In this document: piece after piece, positions 53,514 to 61,863 of the stretch
Numbering within the stretch: the first letter of the stretch is position 1
Layout: each line of letters opens with the position of its first letter
Assembly (NCBI RefSeq): GCF_036178845.1
Contig: NZ_CP108070.1
Location: 1-64,000 of the forward strand
From: Streptomyces sp. NBC_00271
GTDB taxonomy: Bacteria; Actinomycetota; Actinomycetes; Streptomycetales; Streptomycetaceae
DNA length: 64,000 nucleotides
Direction: 5' to 3'
Made by a program: the position numbers and the translations under genes
The notes under the pieces: generated by a model
Database searches by the model: none
The model's input: only the letters and a program-made list of their open reading frames with translations
Told to the model about the DNA's origin: nothing

Positions 53514-53699
53514 GTGAGTGATGATGCTGAGGCGACCGAGCGGCCGGAGAGCAAGCGGCGCGAGCGGAAGGCCAAGAACAGGGAGTGGCAGATCGAGCGC
53601 GGTGTCGCGATCCGGGCGGGCTTCTACATCTTCGGCACCCATCTGTTCGCCGGGTTCGTGTGGCTGCTCTTCTACCTGGGCGAGCACGCGCACAAGTAA
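53514..53699 (+). CDS. DUF6126-like small membrane protein
   Basis: 61 residues from the GTG at 53514. A basic N-terminal half and one membrane helix, FYIFGTHLFAGFVWLLFYLG, as in DUF6126. Operon with ArsR 1 and the HATPase gene. Confidence 0.7.
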   Translation: MSDDAEATERPESKRRERKAKNREWQIERGVAIRAGFYIFGTHLFAGFVWLLFYLGEHAHK

Positions 53700-53733
53700 C
53701 CAGGAAGCAGAGAGGTCGCGTTCCCCACGGACC

Positions 53734-53770
53734 AGGGCCGACCGGCCTCGCCTTGGGGCCGGTCGACCCT
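53734..53770. terminator. Terminator hairpin
   Basis: AGGGCCGACCGGCC pairs with GGCCGGTCGACCCT with one mismatch, loop about 9 bases. It closes the ArsR 1 operon. Confidence 0.6.
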
Positions 53771-53906
53771 ATGGGAACACCGGTCCAGCAGTGAAGCTGT
53801 GGATCGAAGGAGCCGGCGGGCGGCCGTTCTCCTCGCACGCGGCCACCCCTGTCTCCCACCCCGCGCACTGCCCTGAAACACAGCTGAAGACCTCTTCGGT
53901 TGGCTG

Positions 53907-54449
53907 GTGGCCGTGACCGGGGTGGACGGGGAGAAAGGACTGCGGAGGTTGATCGCTGTAGTGGGGCACGCGGATCTCGCGCCCTGGACCCTGGCGCTGC
54001 TGGAGGAGGAGCTTCGCGTGCGGCTGGCCCAGTGTGCCGAGGCCGGCCGAACGGGCCTGGTCCGGGTCGGGCAGGGGCTGCCGGTGGCGTTCGGGCGGGC
54101 CGCGAAGAAGGCTGGGCTGGCGCTGGTGGCCGTGGTGCCCACGCTGAACCGGGTTCCCGCGCTGCTGCGGGAGCGGGATTGGCTGGCGGCCGGGGAGTTG
54201 CTGCTGCTGTCGCAGCAGGTGCGGCTGCTGGAGTACGACCCGGCGGACCGGGATGCCTGCGTCCGCGCGGACGAGCGGCTGTTGCGTTCCTGTGCCCGGA
54301 TGGTGGCGATCTGGGACGGCACCGCGTCCAATGGCCATGACGCCACCGCTCACTTGGTGGCTTATGCGCGCAGCCACGGAATCGGCGTCGAGGTGTTGTG
54401 GCCGGACGGTGCCGAGCGTGTGCCGGGGCTCAGGGAGAAGTCGTCATGA
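53907..54449 (+). CDS. Rossmann-like protein of unknown function
   Basis: 180 residues, GTG start (53907 or 53913). LIAVVGHADLAPWTLALLEE at the N-terminus and ARMVAIWDGTASNGHDATAH resemble SLOG/nucleotide-binding folds (G-x-D-G...T). No definite family. It lies alone between a terminator and the convergent hydrogenase-like remnant. Confidence 0.6.
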   Translation: MAVTGVDGEKGLRRLIAVVGHADLAPWTLALLEEELRVRLAQCAEAGRTGLVRVGQGLPVAFGRAAKKAGLALVAVVPTLNRVPALLRERDWLAAGELLLLSQQVRLLEYDPADRDACVRADERLLRSCARMVAIWDGTASNGHDATAHLVAYARSHGIGVEVLWPDGAERVPGLREKSS

Positions 54450-54459
54450 CGGCGGGTCA

Positions 54460-54936
54460 TCACCGCGTACCAGACCGCGGCCTCCCGCACGGCGGGCCGG
54501 GCGCGGTGCTCGGCCAGGACAGGAGGAACGTCGACACCGAGGCCGCCGCGGGCACCAGCAGCAGGGTCAGCGCGAACAGCGGGAGCACTGCCTGCGCGCC
54601 CCGCGAGCCGAGGCCGTACGGCACATGCCCGGCCACGTAACCGATGCCGTAGACCGCCACCGCCGCCACCACGGCCCCGGCCACCGCCATGAACAGTCCG
54701 GACAGCGCGTCCACGGCCAGATGCGTCCCGGCCAGCGGGAGCAGCCCGGGGATCTCGGCCGACCAGCGGCTTCCGCCCAGTGCTGCCACACCCGACGCGT
54801 CACCGGCCATCCCCACGCCCGCCGTCAGCACACCCACTGCCCAGCCGCGCACCCGCTGCGGCAGGACCAGCCCGGCCGGCGCGCCCGCCACGCCCAACGC
54901 GGTGGCCGTCGCGAGGGCGGCCGGAATCAGGCTCAC
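54460..54936 (-). pseudogene. Hydrogenase-4/complex I-like membrane subunit (HyfB/NuoL-type), truncated
   Basis: LFMAVAGAVVAAVAVYGIGY then LPLFALTLLLVPAAASVSTF and LLSW is the beginning of a proton-translocating antiporter-like subunit; relatives continue for another ~500 residues. Here it breaks off after FLLSW. The start overlaps the subunit-B gene (GTGA). Confidence 0.65.
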
Positions 54937-55412
54937 CGTCCGGTGACTCTCCTCAGCGCCGCCACAATCTCACCTGGCTCCGGCGGGCACCCGGGCACTT
55001 GAAGATCCACCGGAACGACGTCGGAGACGGCGCCCTCGACGCCGTACCCGCCCGCGAACTCCCCGCAGTTGATCGCACAGTCACCGACCGCCACCACCAG
55101 CCGCGGCTCGGGCATCGCAGCGACTGTGCGGCGCAGCGGCTCGGCCATGTTCCGCGTCACCGGCCCGGTCACCAGCGCCACGTCCGCGTGCCGGGGCGAG
55201 GCCACCAGCCGGGCGCCATACCGCTCCGCGTCGTACACCGGGTTGAAGGCCGCCGCGATCTCGATCTCGCACCCGTTGCAGGAACCGGCGGCGACGCACC
55301 TCACCTGCACCGAGCCGCCGAACTCCCGCGCCTGCGGCAGGACGCCCTCCGGGCGCGGCGGAGCCGGCTCGGCCACCCGCCCGGTGTCCCGGATCTTGCG
55401 CAGCAGGCCCAT
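54933..55412 (-). CDS. NADH-quinone oxidoreductase subunit B / HyfI-like Fe-S protein
   Basis: 159 residues from the ATG at 55412. The [4Fe-4S] ligands are in GSCNGCEIE, GDCAINCG and PGCPPEPGE. In bacteria this small subunit works with a NuoL-like chain and a NuoD/HycE-like large subunit; only the truncated membrane gene follows here, so the complex cannot be assembled from this locus alone. Confidence 0.8.
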   Translation of the reverse strand: MGLLRKIRDTGRVAEPAPPRPEGVLPQAREFGGSVQVRCVAAGSCNGCEIEIAAAFNPVYDAERYGARLVASPRHADVALVTGPVTRNMAEPLRRTVAAMPEPRLVVAVGDCAINCGEFAGGYGVEGAVSDVVPVDLQVPGCPPEPGEIVAALRRVTGR

Positions 55413-55562
55413 GAACCCTCCCTGGCACAGTGAGGACTTGTCGGCAGGTGCCCGACAGGCCACCTGCGACCGGACATACGTCACTCGGGGGTGAAGCGGC
55501 CGCCTCCCGCTACCACAGAGCGCTGTCAGTCCCGGGAAGCGGCCGCCGGTTGAGGGCCGCCG

Positions 55563-55913
55563 TTACGAAGGCGGTTTCGCCTGGGGCCGGGCGGCCTGCA
55601 GATCGGCGAGGAGTTCGGCCTGTCCGGTGAGCACGCCGGACAGGATCGTGCGGGCGACCCTGAGCAGCTCGGCGATGTGCGGGCTCGTCAGCGAGTAGTA
55701 CACGGTCGACCCCTCCCTGCGGGTCACCACCAGGTTCGCCCGGCGCAGCACCGCGAGCTGCTGCGACAGATGCGCTGCTTCGATCCCTACCTCCGGGAGC
55801 ATCTCCGCGACCGCGTGCTCGCGCTCGCTCAGCAGCTCCAGGACCCGGATGCGCGCCGGGTGGCCGAGCGTCTTGAAGAACTCGGCCTTCAGTTGGTACA
55901 GCGGCGTACTCAT
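55563..55913 (-). CDS. ArsR/SmtB-family regulator (paralogue 2)
   Basis: 116 residues from the ATG at 55913 (GGGGAGGCGACG upstream). LKAEFFKTLGHPARIRVLEL and GIEAAHLSQQLAVLRRANLV form the HTH. It is divergent from the zinc-ribbon/ComB genes, with an operator-like palindrome at 56085-56100 between them. Confidence 0.88.
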   Translation of the reverse strand: MSTPLYQLKAEFFKTLGHPARIRVLELLSEREHAVAEMLPEVGIEAAHLSQQLAVLRRANLVVTRREGSTVYYSLTSPHIAELLRVARTILSGVLTGQAELLADLQAARPQAKPPS

Positions 55914-56084
55914 CGTGTCGTCGCCTCCCCGGTACGGCCACACGGCCGCACCAGGCCGTCCTCGGCGCATCGCATCAACCCACTCGTCAAACACATGTGG
56001 CCCATCCTCGCGTGGGGCAGCGGCCCAGCCGAATCCGCGCACGAGAACCGAGCCGCCCGAAACCAGCAGTGACGACCTAAGCAA

Positions 56085-56100
56085 TTGCTAAGATTAGCAA
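56085..56100. promoter_or_regulatory. ArsR-type operator 2
   Basis: TTGCTAA-GA-TTAGCAA, perfect 7-bp arms, preceded by GCAATTGC. It is placed between arsR 2 and the divergent zinc-ribbon gene and could control both. Confidence 0.65.
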
Positions 56101-56128
56101 CTCTATACGCGATGTGAGGGAGGCTGGC

Positions 56129-56308
56129 GTGAGAATCATTCCGCTGCGTGGCGCGGGCGTCGCCTGGTTCAAGTGCCCCGCCTGCCGCCTCAAGTGCCGG
56201 CCCACCGCCGTCGGCCCGGACGGACAGTGCCCGCGGTGCGGCGGGGCCCGCATGCTGAAGCTGTCGTTCGGCGGCCGGGCCACCGCGCCGGACGGCGGCC
56301 GGAGCTGA
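56129..56308 (+). CDS. Small zinc-ribbon protein
   Basis: 59 residues from the GTG at 56129 (GGGAGG upstream). Two CxxC knuckles, WFKCPACRLKC and GQCPRCGGARM, indicate a zinc ribbon. Probably nucleic-acid or protein binding; leads a two-gene unit with comB. Confidence 0.7.
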   Translation: MRIIPLRGAGVAWFKCPACRLKCRPTAVGPDGQCPRCGGARMLKLSFGGRATAPDGGRS

Positions 56309-56342
56309 CCCGCACGCGGCTCCGCAACGGGGGGGATGGACC

Positions 56343-57137
56343 ATGGGTGACTGGACGGTTCAGTCCGGCACCGGGATCCGCTTCGAGTGGGGACCCGCCG
56401 GCGCGGGGCGCCTCGCCGGAAAGGCTGCCTGTCTGATCGCCGTTGACGTGCTGTCCTTCACCACGGCGGTGAGCGTCGCCGCCGAGAAGGGCATCCGGGT
56501 TCTCCCGTTCTGGCTGCCGGACGGCCCCGCCACCACGGTCGAGCGGGCCGCATCAGAGAAGGCCGCCGCCGTCTACGCGCAGCAATCCGGAGCACGGCTG
56601 GCCGTCGCCCGCCACGCCGTCACGCCCGACAGTCCCTGGTCCCTCTCACCGGCCCACATGCGCCGCGCCCCGTTCGTCGCGCGCCTGGTGCTGCCGTCCC
56701 CGAACGGCGCGGCCATCGCCGCGGCCGCACCACCCCACGTGCGGGTGGTCGCCGCCTGTCTGCGCAACATCACCGCGGTCGGCAGCTGGCTCACCACCCG
56801 CGGCTACGGCACGCCCGCGCATCCGGTCGCCGTGATCGCAGCGGGCGAGCGATGGCCGGACGGCAGCCTGCGCCCCGCGCTGGAGGACCTGCTGGGCGCC
56901 GGCGGCCTCATCTCCGACCTGCACGCCCAGGGCGCGGGACCGCTGTCCGCCGAGGCAGCCGCCGCGAGAGCGGCCTACGAGGGCACTGCCGACCTCACCC
57001 GCGCGGTCGCCGCCGGTGTCTCCGGGCGGGAGCTGGCAGCCAGGGGCTTCGTCCAGGACGTGGCCATCGCCACAGAAGGAGACATCTGCGCTGCCGTGCC
57101 CGTACGGGACGGGGACGGAGCCTTCTCCCCCGGCTGA
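56343..57137 (+). CDS. comB: 2-phosphosulfolactate phosphatase
   Basis: 264 residues. LIAVDVLSFTTAVSVAAEKG, SPNGAAIAAAAP, VVAACLRNITAVGSWL and VIAAGERWPDGSLRPALEDL are conserved ComB blocks. ComB removes phosphate from 2-phosphosulfolactate in sulfonate metabolism; many actinobacterial copies have no other coenzyme M genes nearby, as here. Proximity to a SulP anion transporter is suggestive only. Confidence 0.85.
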   Translation: MGDWTVQSGTGIRFEWGPAGAGRLAGKAACLIAVDVLSFTTAVSVAAEKGIRVLPFWLPDGPATTVERAASEKAAAVYAQQSGARLAVARHAVTPDSPWSLSPAHMRRAPFVARLVLPSPNGAAIAAAAPPHVRVVAACLRNITAVGSWLTTRGYGTPAHPVAVIAAGERWPDGSLRPALEDLLGAGGLISDLHAQGAGPLSAEAAAARAAYEGTADLTRAVAAGVSGRELAARGFVQDVAIATEGDICAAVPVRDGDGAFSPG

Positions 57138-57149
57138 GCCCGGGCAGGA

Positions 57150-57563
57150 TCAGTCCCGCTGCTGGTCTCCGGTCGGCCGCCCTGTCGGCCGCCACTCGTG
57201 GCGGCCCTGCGGCGGCTCGCCGTGCCGTGTGCTGTGTGCGGCGAGCGCGCCGGCCAGGTCGGCGTGCACGGGGATGAGCGGGCAGTCTCCGCCGGGGACG
57301 AGGGATCCGTCGGCGGGGATCGCGGCCAGTTCCAGGCTGCGGCCCGCTGCGGCGAGACGGCGCGCGGCCTCGGTGACCGCCAGCTGCCCCTCGGCCGACC
57401 AGCCGCGCAGTCCGGTGAGGTCGACGATGACCGGACCGGTGCCGCGGGCCAGCGCCCAGCCAACGGCACCGGTGAAGCGGTGGACGGCGTCCGGGCCCAG
57501 GTAGCCGGAGACGGAGAGGATGCCGAGGTCCCGCTCGACGGTATAGCGCCACTCGATGGTCAT
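57150..57563 (-). CDS. STAS-domain protein (anti-sigma-factor antagonist-like)
   Basis: 137 residues from the ATG at 57563. GILSVSGYLGPDAVHRFTGA and GPVIVDLTGLRGWSAEGQLA correspond to the STAS core. The usual phosphorylated Ser of the D-S loop is present (GWSAEG). Last gene of the SulP operon, next to an RsbW-like partner. Confidence 0.8.
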   Translation of the reverse strand: MTIEWRYTVERDLGILSVSGYLGPDAVHRFTGAVGWALARGTGPVIVDLTGLRGWSAEGQLAVTEAARRLAAAGRSLELAAIPADGSLVPGGDCPLIPVHADLAGALAAHSTRHGEPPQGRHEWRPTGRPTGDQQRD

Positions 57564-57598
57564 GTTCGTCAACTTCCTTGCGCGGTCAGCCCGTTGAT

Positions 57599-58024
57599 TC
57601 AGAGAGGGAGGGTGATCCAGATGCTTTTGCCCTGGCCGTCGGCATCACCCCGTACGACGGCCGTGCCGCCCAGGCCGAGGGTGAGCTCCATGACCGTGCC
57701 CAGACCGCCGACACCGGTTTGGGTGACCGCGCCGTACAACGCCGGCTGGTAGGGGTGACGGTCATGGACGGCGAAGGCCAGACAGTCCTTGCCCGCCGCG
57801 TAGATGACGGTCAGCTGCGGAGAGAGGTCGACGGCATGCCGGACGGTGTTGGTGACCAGTTCACCGAGGATCAGCAGGGCCGGATCGACGCTGGGGTGAC
57901 GCAGGCTGATACCCCACTCGGCCAGCGCCTGCTCGGCGGTTTCCCGGGCCATGCGGACCGCGGACGGCATCGTCGGCAGCGTGAGGACATGCCGGTAGGG
58001 CAGGGTTTCGAGCTGAGTGCTCAT
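57599..58024 (-). CDS. ATP-binding regulatory protein (HATPase, RsbW-like)
   Basis: 141 residues. PALLILGELVTNTVRHAVDL (N-box), AVHDRHPY and GLGTVMELTLGL (G-boxes) mark a GHKL kinase fold. The start overlaps the PNPOx-like stop (TGATG). A kinase plus STAS pair suggests partner-switching control. Confidence 0.82.
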   Translation of the reverse strand: MSTQLETLPYRHVLTLPTMPSAVRMARETAEQALAEWGISLRHPSVDPALLILGELVTNTVRHAVDLSPQLTVIYAAGKDCLAFAVHDRHPYQPALYGAVTQTGVGGLGTVMELTLGLGGTAVVRGDADGQGKSIWITLPL

Positions 58025-58431
58025 CACGCCTCCGCGCGGGCGAGACGGAAACCGGTCACCGTCTTGGGGTGCAGGCGCAGCAGGGTGTCGTGCGGGCCGT
58101 GGCTCCAGCCTGCGAGGGTGCGCTGGTAGTGGGCGGCCTCGTCAGGCTCGGTGATCACGTCGACCGGCCCGGCGACCGTGACGCTCCAGCCGGTACCGGT
58201 CGCCGCGCGGACCTCATCCACGTGGTAGGTCGCCGTGGCGGGGACCGCAGCGGCAGGTGCCGGGGTGCGCACCACCAGGCGGCCGTACTCCCAGGTGTGC
58301 CGGCCCGGGCGCAGGACGGTCAGGTCCCGCTGCGCGTACACCAGCCGTCCCAGCGCACTGCCCTCCAGCAGCCACAGGGCCTCGGCACCTGAGACCTCGA
58401 CCATGCGCAGGGATGCGGGGGGAGTGCTCAT
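58024..58431 (-). CDS. Pyridoxamine 5'-phosphate oxidase-like protein
   Basis: 135 residues. EALWLLEGSALGRLVYAQRD, WEYGRLVVRTP and GWSVTVAGPVDVITEPDEAA fit the flavin-binding split barrel of PNPOx-like proteins. It overlaps the SulP stop (ATGA). Substrate unknown; may bind F420 or heme-type cofactors in actinobacteria. Confidence 0.82.
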   Translation of the reverse strand: MSTPPASLRMVEVSGAEALWLLEGSALGRLVYAQRDLTVLRPGRHTWEYGRLVVRTPAPAAAVPATATYHVDEVRAATGTGWSVTVAGPVDVITEPDEAAHYQRTLAGWSHGPHDTLLRLHPKTVTGFRLARAEA

Positions 58432-60161
58432 CGGACGGTTTCCTCTGTTTCCTCGCTGCTGGGCCGGGACATCTGGGCGGGGCGGGGCGGCATGACACCG
58501 GCGGATTCCAGGTAGCTGCGCGCGCCCTGGATCGCCTCCGGCGTGGTGGCGTATTCGCGTCCCTCCAGACGCAGCAGCTCCAATGCGCCCACGGAGTCCA
58601 GGACCTGGCGCTGGCTGGGGCGTATTCCGGAGGCCAGAACGGCGATGCCGCGCCGGTTGAGTTTCTCCACCGCGTCCTTGAGGACCAGTGCGCCGGTGGC
58701 GTCGATGGTGGTCACGCGGGACATGCGCAGGATGACGACGCGTACGTCGGCGACCTCGGCCAGCTCCAGCAGGAAGCGGTGGGCGGCGGCGAAGAACAGC
58801 GGCCCGTCGATCCGGTAGGCGACGATGTGCTCGGCGAGCAAGGCATGTTCCTCGGCGCTGTGGTCGCCCTGGTCGAGGGGTATCTGGTCCAGGCGCGCCT
58901 GTTTGGCCACGGCGCGCAGGGCGAGCGTGCCCGCGACCATCAGGCCGAGGACCACGGCGTAGACGAGGTCGAGGGCGAGGGTGGCCAGGGCGGTCAATAC
59001 GAGGATCAGGGCGTCGGAGCGGGTGGCCTTCGCCATCGCCTTGAGCGAGCCGACCTCGACCATGCGGACAGCGGTAGCCAGCAGCACTCCGGCGAGCGCG
59101 GCGAGCGGGATCCTGGAGACGAGGGGCGCGGCAGCAAAGACGATCACGGCGAGGATCGCGGCGTGGGTGAGGGCCGCCAGCCGGGACCCCGCCCCGGTAC
59201 GGACGTTGACCGCGGTCCGCGCGATCGCGCCGGTCGCGGGCACCCCGCCGAACAGCGGGGCGGCGATGTTGGCCAGGCCCTGGCCGAACAGCTCACGGTC
59301 CGCGTCGTGCTTCTGGCCGACCGTCATGCCATCGGCCACGGAGGCCGACAGCAGCGACTCCAGCGCGGCCAGTGCCGCCACAGCGGCCGCTGGAGCGAGC
59401 AGCGAGCCGAGTGCGCCGATGTCGAGGAAGGCCAGCGAGGGGGCGGGCAGGCCTGATGGCAGGGCACCGATCGGCTTCGCCGCGTCCAGACCGGCTACCT
59501 GGGCGACGACGGTGGCCGCGATCACCGCGAGGATGGAGAAGGGCACCATGGGCCGCCAGCGAGCCCCGGCAAGCATGACGGCGGCGACCGCCAGGGCGAA
59601 AGCTACGGCGGTCCAGTTCGGGTTCTTCGTGAACGCCTCCAGGGCGCGCCAGGTCACCACGAGGACACGGTCGCCCTCCGGCTTGGGTACCCCGAGGGCA
59701 TTCGGGATCTGCTGCAGACCGATCACACAGGCGATGCCCAGCGTGAAGCCCTCCACAACGGGCGCGGGCACGTATTGCATGTATTTCCCGGCCCGGAGCA
59801 GGGCGAGCGCGACGAGCATCACGCCCGCCATCAGCCCGACGGTGAGAACCCCGGACGGCCCGTGCTCGGCGACGATCGGCACCAGCACGACCGTCATCGC
59901 GCCCGTCGGTCCGGACACCTGCAGATTCGAACCACCGAACACCGCGGCCAGCGCGCCGGCGATGACCGCGGTCGCCAGACCCGCCTCCGCGCCCAGCCCG
60001 GAGGAGACGCCGAAACCGAGCGCGAGCGGCAGCGCGACGATCGCCACCGTGAGGCCGGCCAGCAGGTCCCGGCGCGGGTCGCGGCGTATCTCCGCCAGAT
60101 CCGTACGGCCCGGCAGCAGCGCGGTGAGCCGGGCCCCGGCCCGGCCGAACGAGAGTCTCAT
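58428..60161 (-). CDS. SulP-family inorganic anion transporter
   Basis: 577 residues: 12-14 membrane helices (AGLTVAIVALPLALGFGVSS, SGPTGAMTVVLVPIVAEHG, GFTLGIACVIGLQQIPNALG, FGGVPATGAIARTAVNVRTG) and a C-terminal STAS domain (VVILRMSRVTTIDATGALVL). Transports sulfate or bicarbonate across the membrane. The ATG overlaps the ArsR 3 stop (ATGA), so it is under that regulator's promoter. Confidence 0.92.
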   Translation of the reverse strand: MRLSFGRAGARLTALLPGRTDLAEIRRDPRRDLLAGLTVAIVALPLALGFGVSSGLGAEAGLATAVIAGALAAVFGGSNLQVSGPTGAMTVVLVPIVAEHGPSGVLTVGLMAGVMLVALALLRAGKYMQYVPAPVVEGFTLGIACVIGLQQIPNALGVPKPEGDRVLVVTWRALEAFTKNPNWTAVAFALAVAAVMLAGARWRPMVPFSILAVIAATVVAQVAGLDAAKPIGALPSGLPAPSLAFLDIGALGSLLAPAAAVAALAALESLLSASVADGMTVGQKHDADRELFGQGLANIAAPLFGGVPATGAIARTAVNVRTGAGSRLAALTHAAILAVIVFAAAPLVSRIPLAALAGVLLATAVRMVEVGSLKAMAKATRSDALILVLTALATLALDLVYAVVLGLMVAGTLALRAVAKQARLDQIPLDQGDHSAEEHALLAEHIVAYRIDGPLFFAAAHRFLLELAEVADVRVVILRMSRVTTIDATGALVLKDAVEKLNRRGIAVLASGIRPSQRQVLDSVGALELLRLEGREYATTPEAIQGARSYLESAGVMPPRPAQMSRPSSEETEETVR

Positions 60162-60499
60162 CGCCCGGCGACCTGAGTTTCCCGCAGCTCTGCCAGCAGC
60201 TCGTTCTTCCCTGCCAGCATCTCGGTCAGAATGCGGCGCGCGGCCCCCATCAGGTCGGCGACATCTCCGCTGGCCAGTTCGTAGACCACCGTCGAGCCTT
60301 CGCGCCGGGAGGTGACGATGCCCGAGCGCCGCAACACCGCCAGCTGCTGCGACAGGCTGGCGGGCTCCACCTCGATCTCGGCGAGCAGCGCACGTACCGG
60401 CATCGGCCCGTCCTGCAGCAGCTCCAGCACCCGTATCCGTACGGGATGCCCCAGCATCCGGAAGAACTCGGCCTTGGCCTGGTACAGCGGAACGGACAC
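60158..60499 (-). CDS. ArsR/SmtB-family regulator (paralogue 3)
   Basis: 113 residues from the GTG at 60499 (GAGGAGTC upstream). QAKAEFFRMLGHPVRIRVLE is nearly identical to paralogue 1. Heads the SulP operon, with its own operator-like palindrome at 60592-60611. Confidence 0.9.
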   Translation of the reverse strand: MSVPLYQAKAEFFRMLGHPVRIRVLELLQDGPMPVRALLAEIEVEPASLSQQLAVLRRSGIVTSRREGSTVVYELASGDVADLMGAARRILTEMLAGKNELLAELRETQVAGR

Positions 60500-60591
60500 G
60501 ACTCCTCGACTTCCCCGGCAGCGCCCCACCCGGGGCAAGCGAAGGCTGCGCCCGCGACTACCTGCAGGCATAGCTATGACAGCATCTAATC

Positions 60592-60611
60592 AATTGCGAA
60601 ATTTTGCAATT
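60592..60611. promoter_or_regulatory. ArsR-type operator 3
   Basis: AATTGCGAAATTTTGCAATT, one mismatch between 10-bp arms, about 90 bp upstream of arsR 3. Confidence 0.65.
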
Positions 60612-60658
60612 CGGCATCCGACTGCTGCCGGGGCGCCCCGGCGACTGGGGCGGGCTGG

Positions 60659-61015
60659 TCAGCCCTTCTTGACCACGCTCGACTTCAGCTGCATCGCCCC
60701 GAAACCGTCGATCTTGCAGTCGATGTCGTGTCCGTCGACTCCGTCGACCAGTCGGATGCTGCGCACCTTCGTGCCGGCCTTGATCCCCGAGGGGCTGCCC
60801 TTGACCTTGAGCGCCTTCACCACGACCACGGAGTCGCCGTCCTGCAGCACATTGCCGACGACATCCTTGACGACCCGCTCCGCGGGGGCGCCGGAATCCG
60901 TGCCGCCCTCGGCGGGCACCCATTCGTGGCCGCACTCCGGGCACACCACCAGGGCGTTCATCTCGTAGGTGTACTCACACGAGCACTTCGGACAGGGAGG
61001 AAGATTCTCGATCAC
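60659..61015 (-). CDS. PhnA-family zinc-ribbon protein
   Basis: 118 residues. [20 protein letters not shown] followed by PECGHEWV is the N-terminal zinc ribbon, then the beta-barrel [20 protein letters not shown] and [15 protein letters not shown] of PhnA (YjdM) proteins. Widely conserved, role unclear. Confidence 0.92.
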   Translation of the reverse strand: MIENLPPCPKCSCEYTYEMNALVVCPECGHEWVPAEGGTDSGAPAERVVKDVVGNVLQDGDSVVVVKALKVKGSPSGIKAGTKVRSIRLVDGVDGHDIDCKIDGFGAMQLKSSVVKKG

Positions 61016-61219
61016 CCCGCCAGCGTATCTGGCCTCGCTCTCCGTCCCGACAGGACGAGAAGGCCCCGGCGGCCGCCAGGCCGCCGCAGTCTTCGTGGCC
61101 CCGGTGACGCTTTCGTGGTCCGCGCTGTCGCGTACGTCTTGGTGATGCCGAGGCGGGAGGAAGAGCCCTCCACGACGCTCCTCTCGTCAGCGAAAGCAGC
61201 GATCAGCGCCTACAAGGCG

Positions 61220-61790
61220 ATGTTGTTAACCGAGCCGGGCAGGCCGTGACTAGTGAGGTGGATCAGGCCGCCGGTGCCATCCGGGAACACCGGAGCGGGG
61301 CCGACCGGCCGTCGAACTCCCACCGCGACACCGTGTTCACGCGGCCCCAGTTCACCCCGGCCTCCCGATGGGCGGCCGGGGTGTCCGAGACGGCGTCCGT
61401 CAGCGGAGTCCGGGACGGGTCGGGCATCACCGGATCATCAGCGGCCGCGACCGGCGCGACAGTGAAGTACCGGCGATCGTCCTCCGACTGCCCGCGGAAG
61501 CGGCGGATCCAGCGTCGGACCGTGCGCTCAGCCCGGTCCAGATGCGTGGCGGCGGCCTGGCGGTGGCCCCAGAACCCGGGGGACGTTTCCAGACCAGCCC
61601 CTTTTCACCTCGGCCGCATCCGCCCACCGCGGCCAGATGGTCTCCGGGAGCAGCACGTGCGGATGCCGCAGTCCGAACACCGCGGCCGGCGCGGGCGTAC
61701 GAGCAGACGGGACCCGAGATCACCGTGCACTTCCCGCGGCCGGCCGTGCCCCACGGCACGAGGACCACCTTGTTCAAACGGACCATTCAA
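61220..61790 (-). pseudogene. Decayed insertion-sequence-associated gene (DUF6431-like)
   Basis: Minus-strand pieces in different frames read VVLVPWGTAGRGKCTVISGP, VRPRRPRCSDCG and RTVRRWIRRFRGQSEDDRRY, then DAVSDTPAAHREAGVNWGRV. The zinc-binding and HTH-like parts resemble the small proteins that accompany some Streptomyces insertion sequences (DUF6431-like). No intact frame survives in 61016-61863. Confidence 0.45.
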
Positions 61791-61863
61791 TTGACCCGCC
61801 CTCAAACTGGCGCCCCACGCACACGACACAGTCATCGACGATCCGCACGAGGCTGCCGTGAAC

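Noticed and set aside
57187..57206. GGCCGCCA/TGGCGGCC hairpin as a terminator
   Set aside because: It lies within the coding part of the STAS gene before its stop, so its position does not fit a terminator for that operon.
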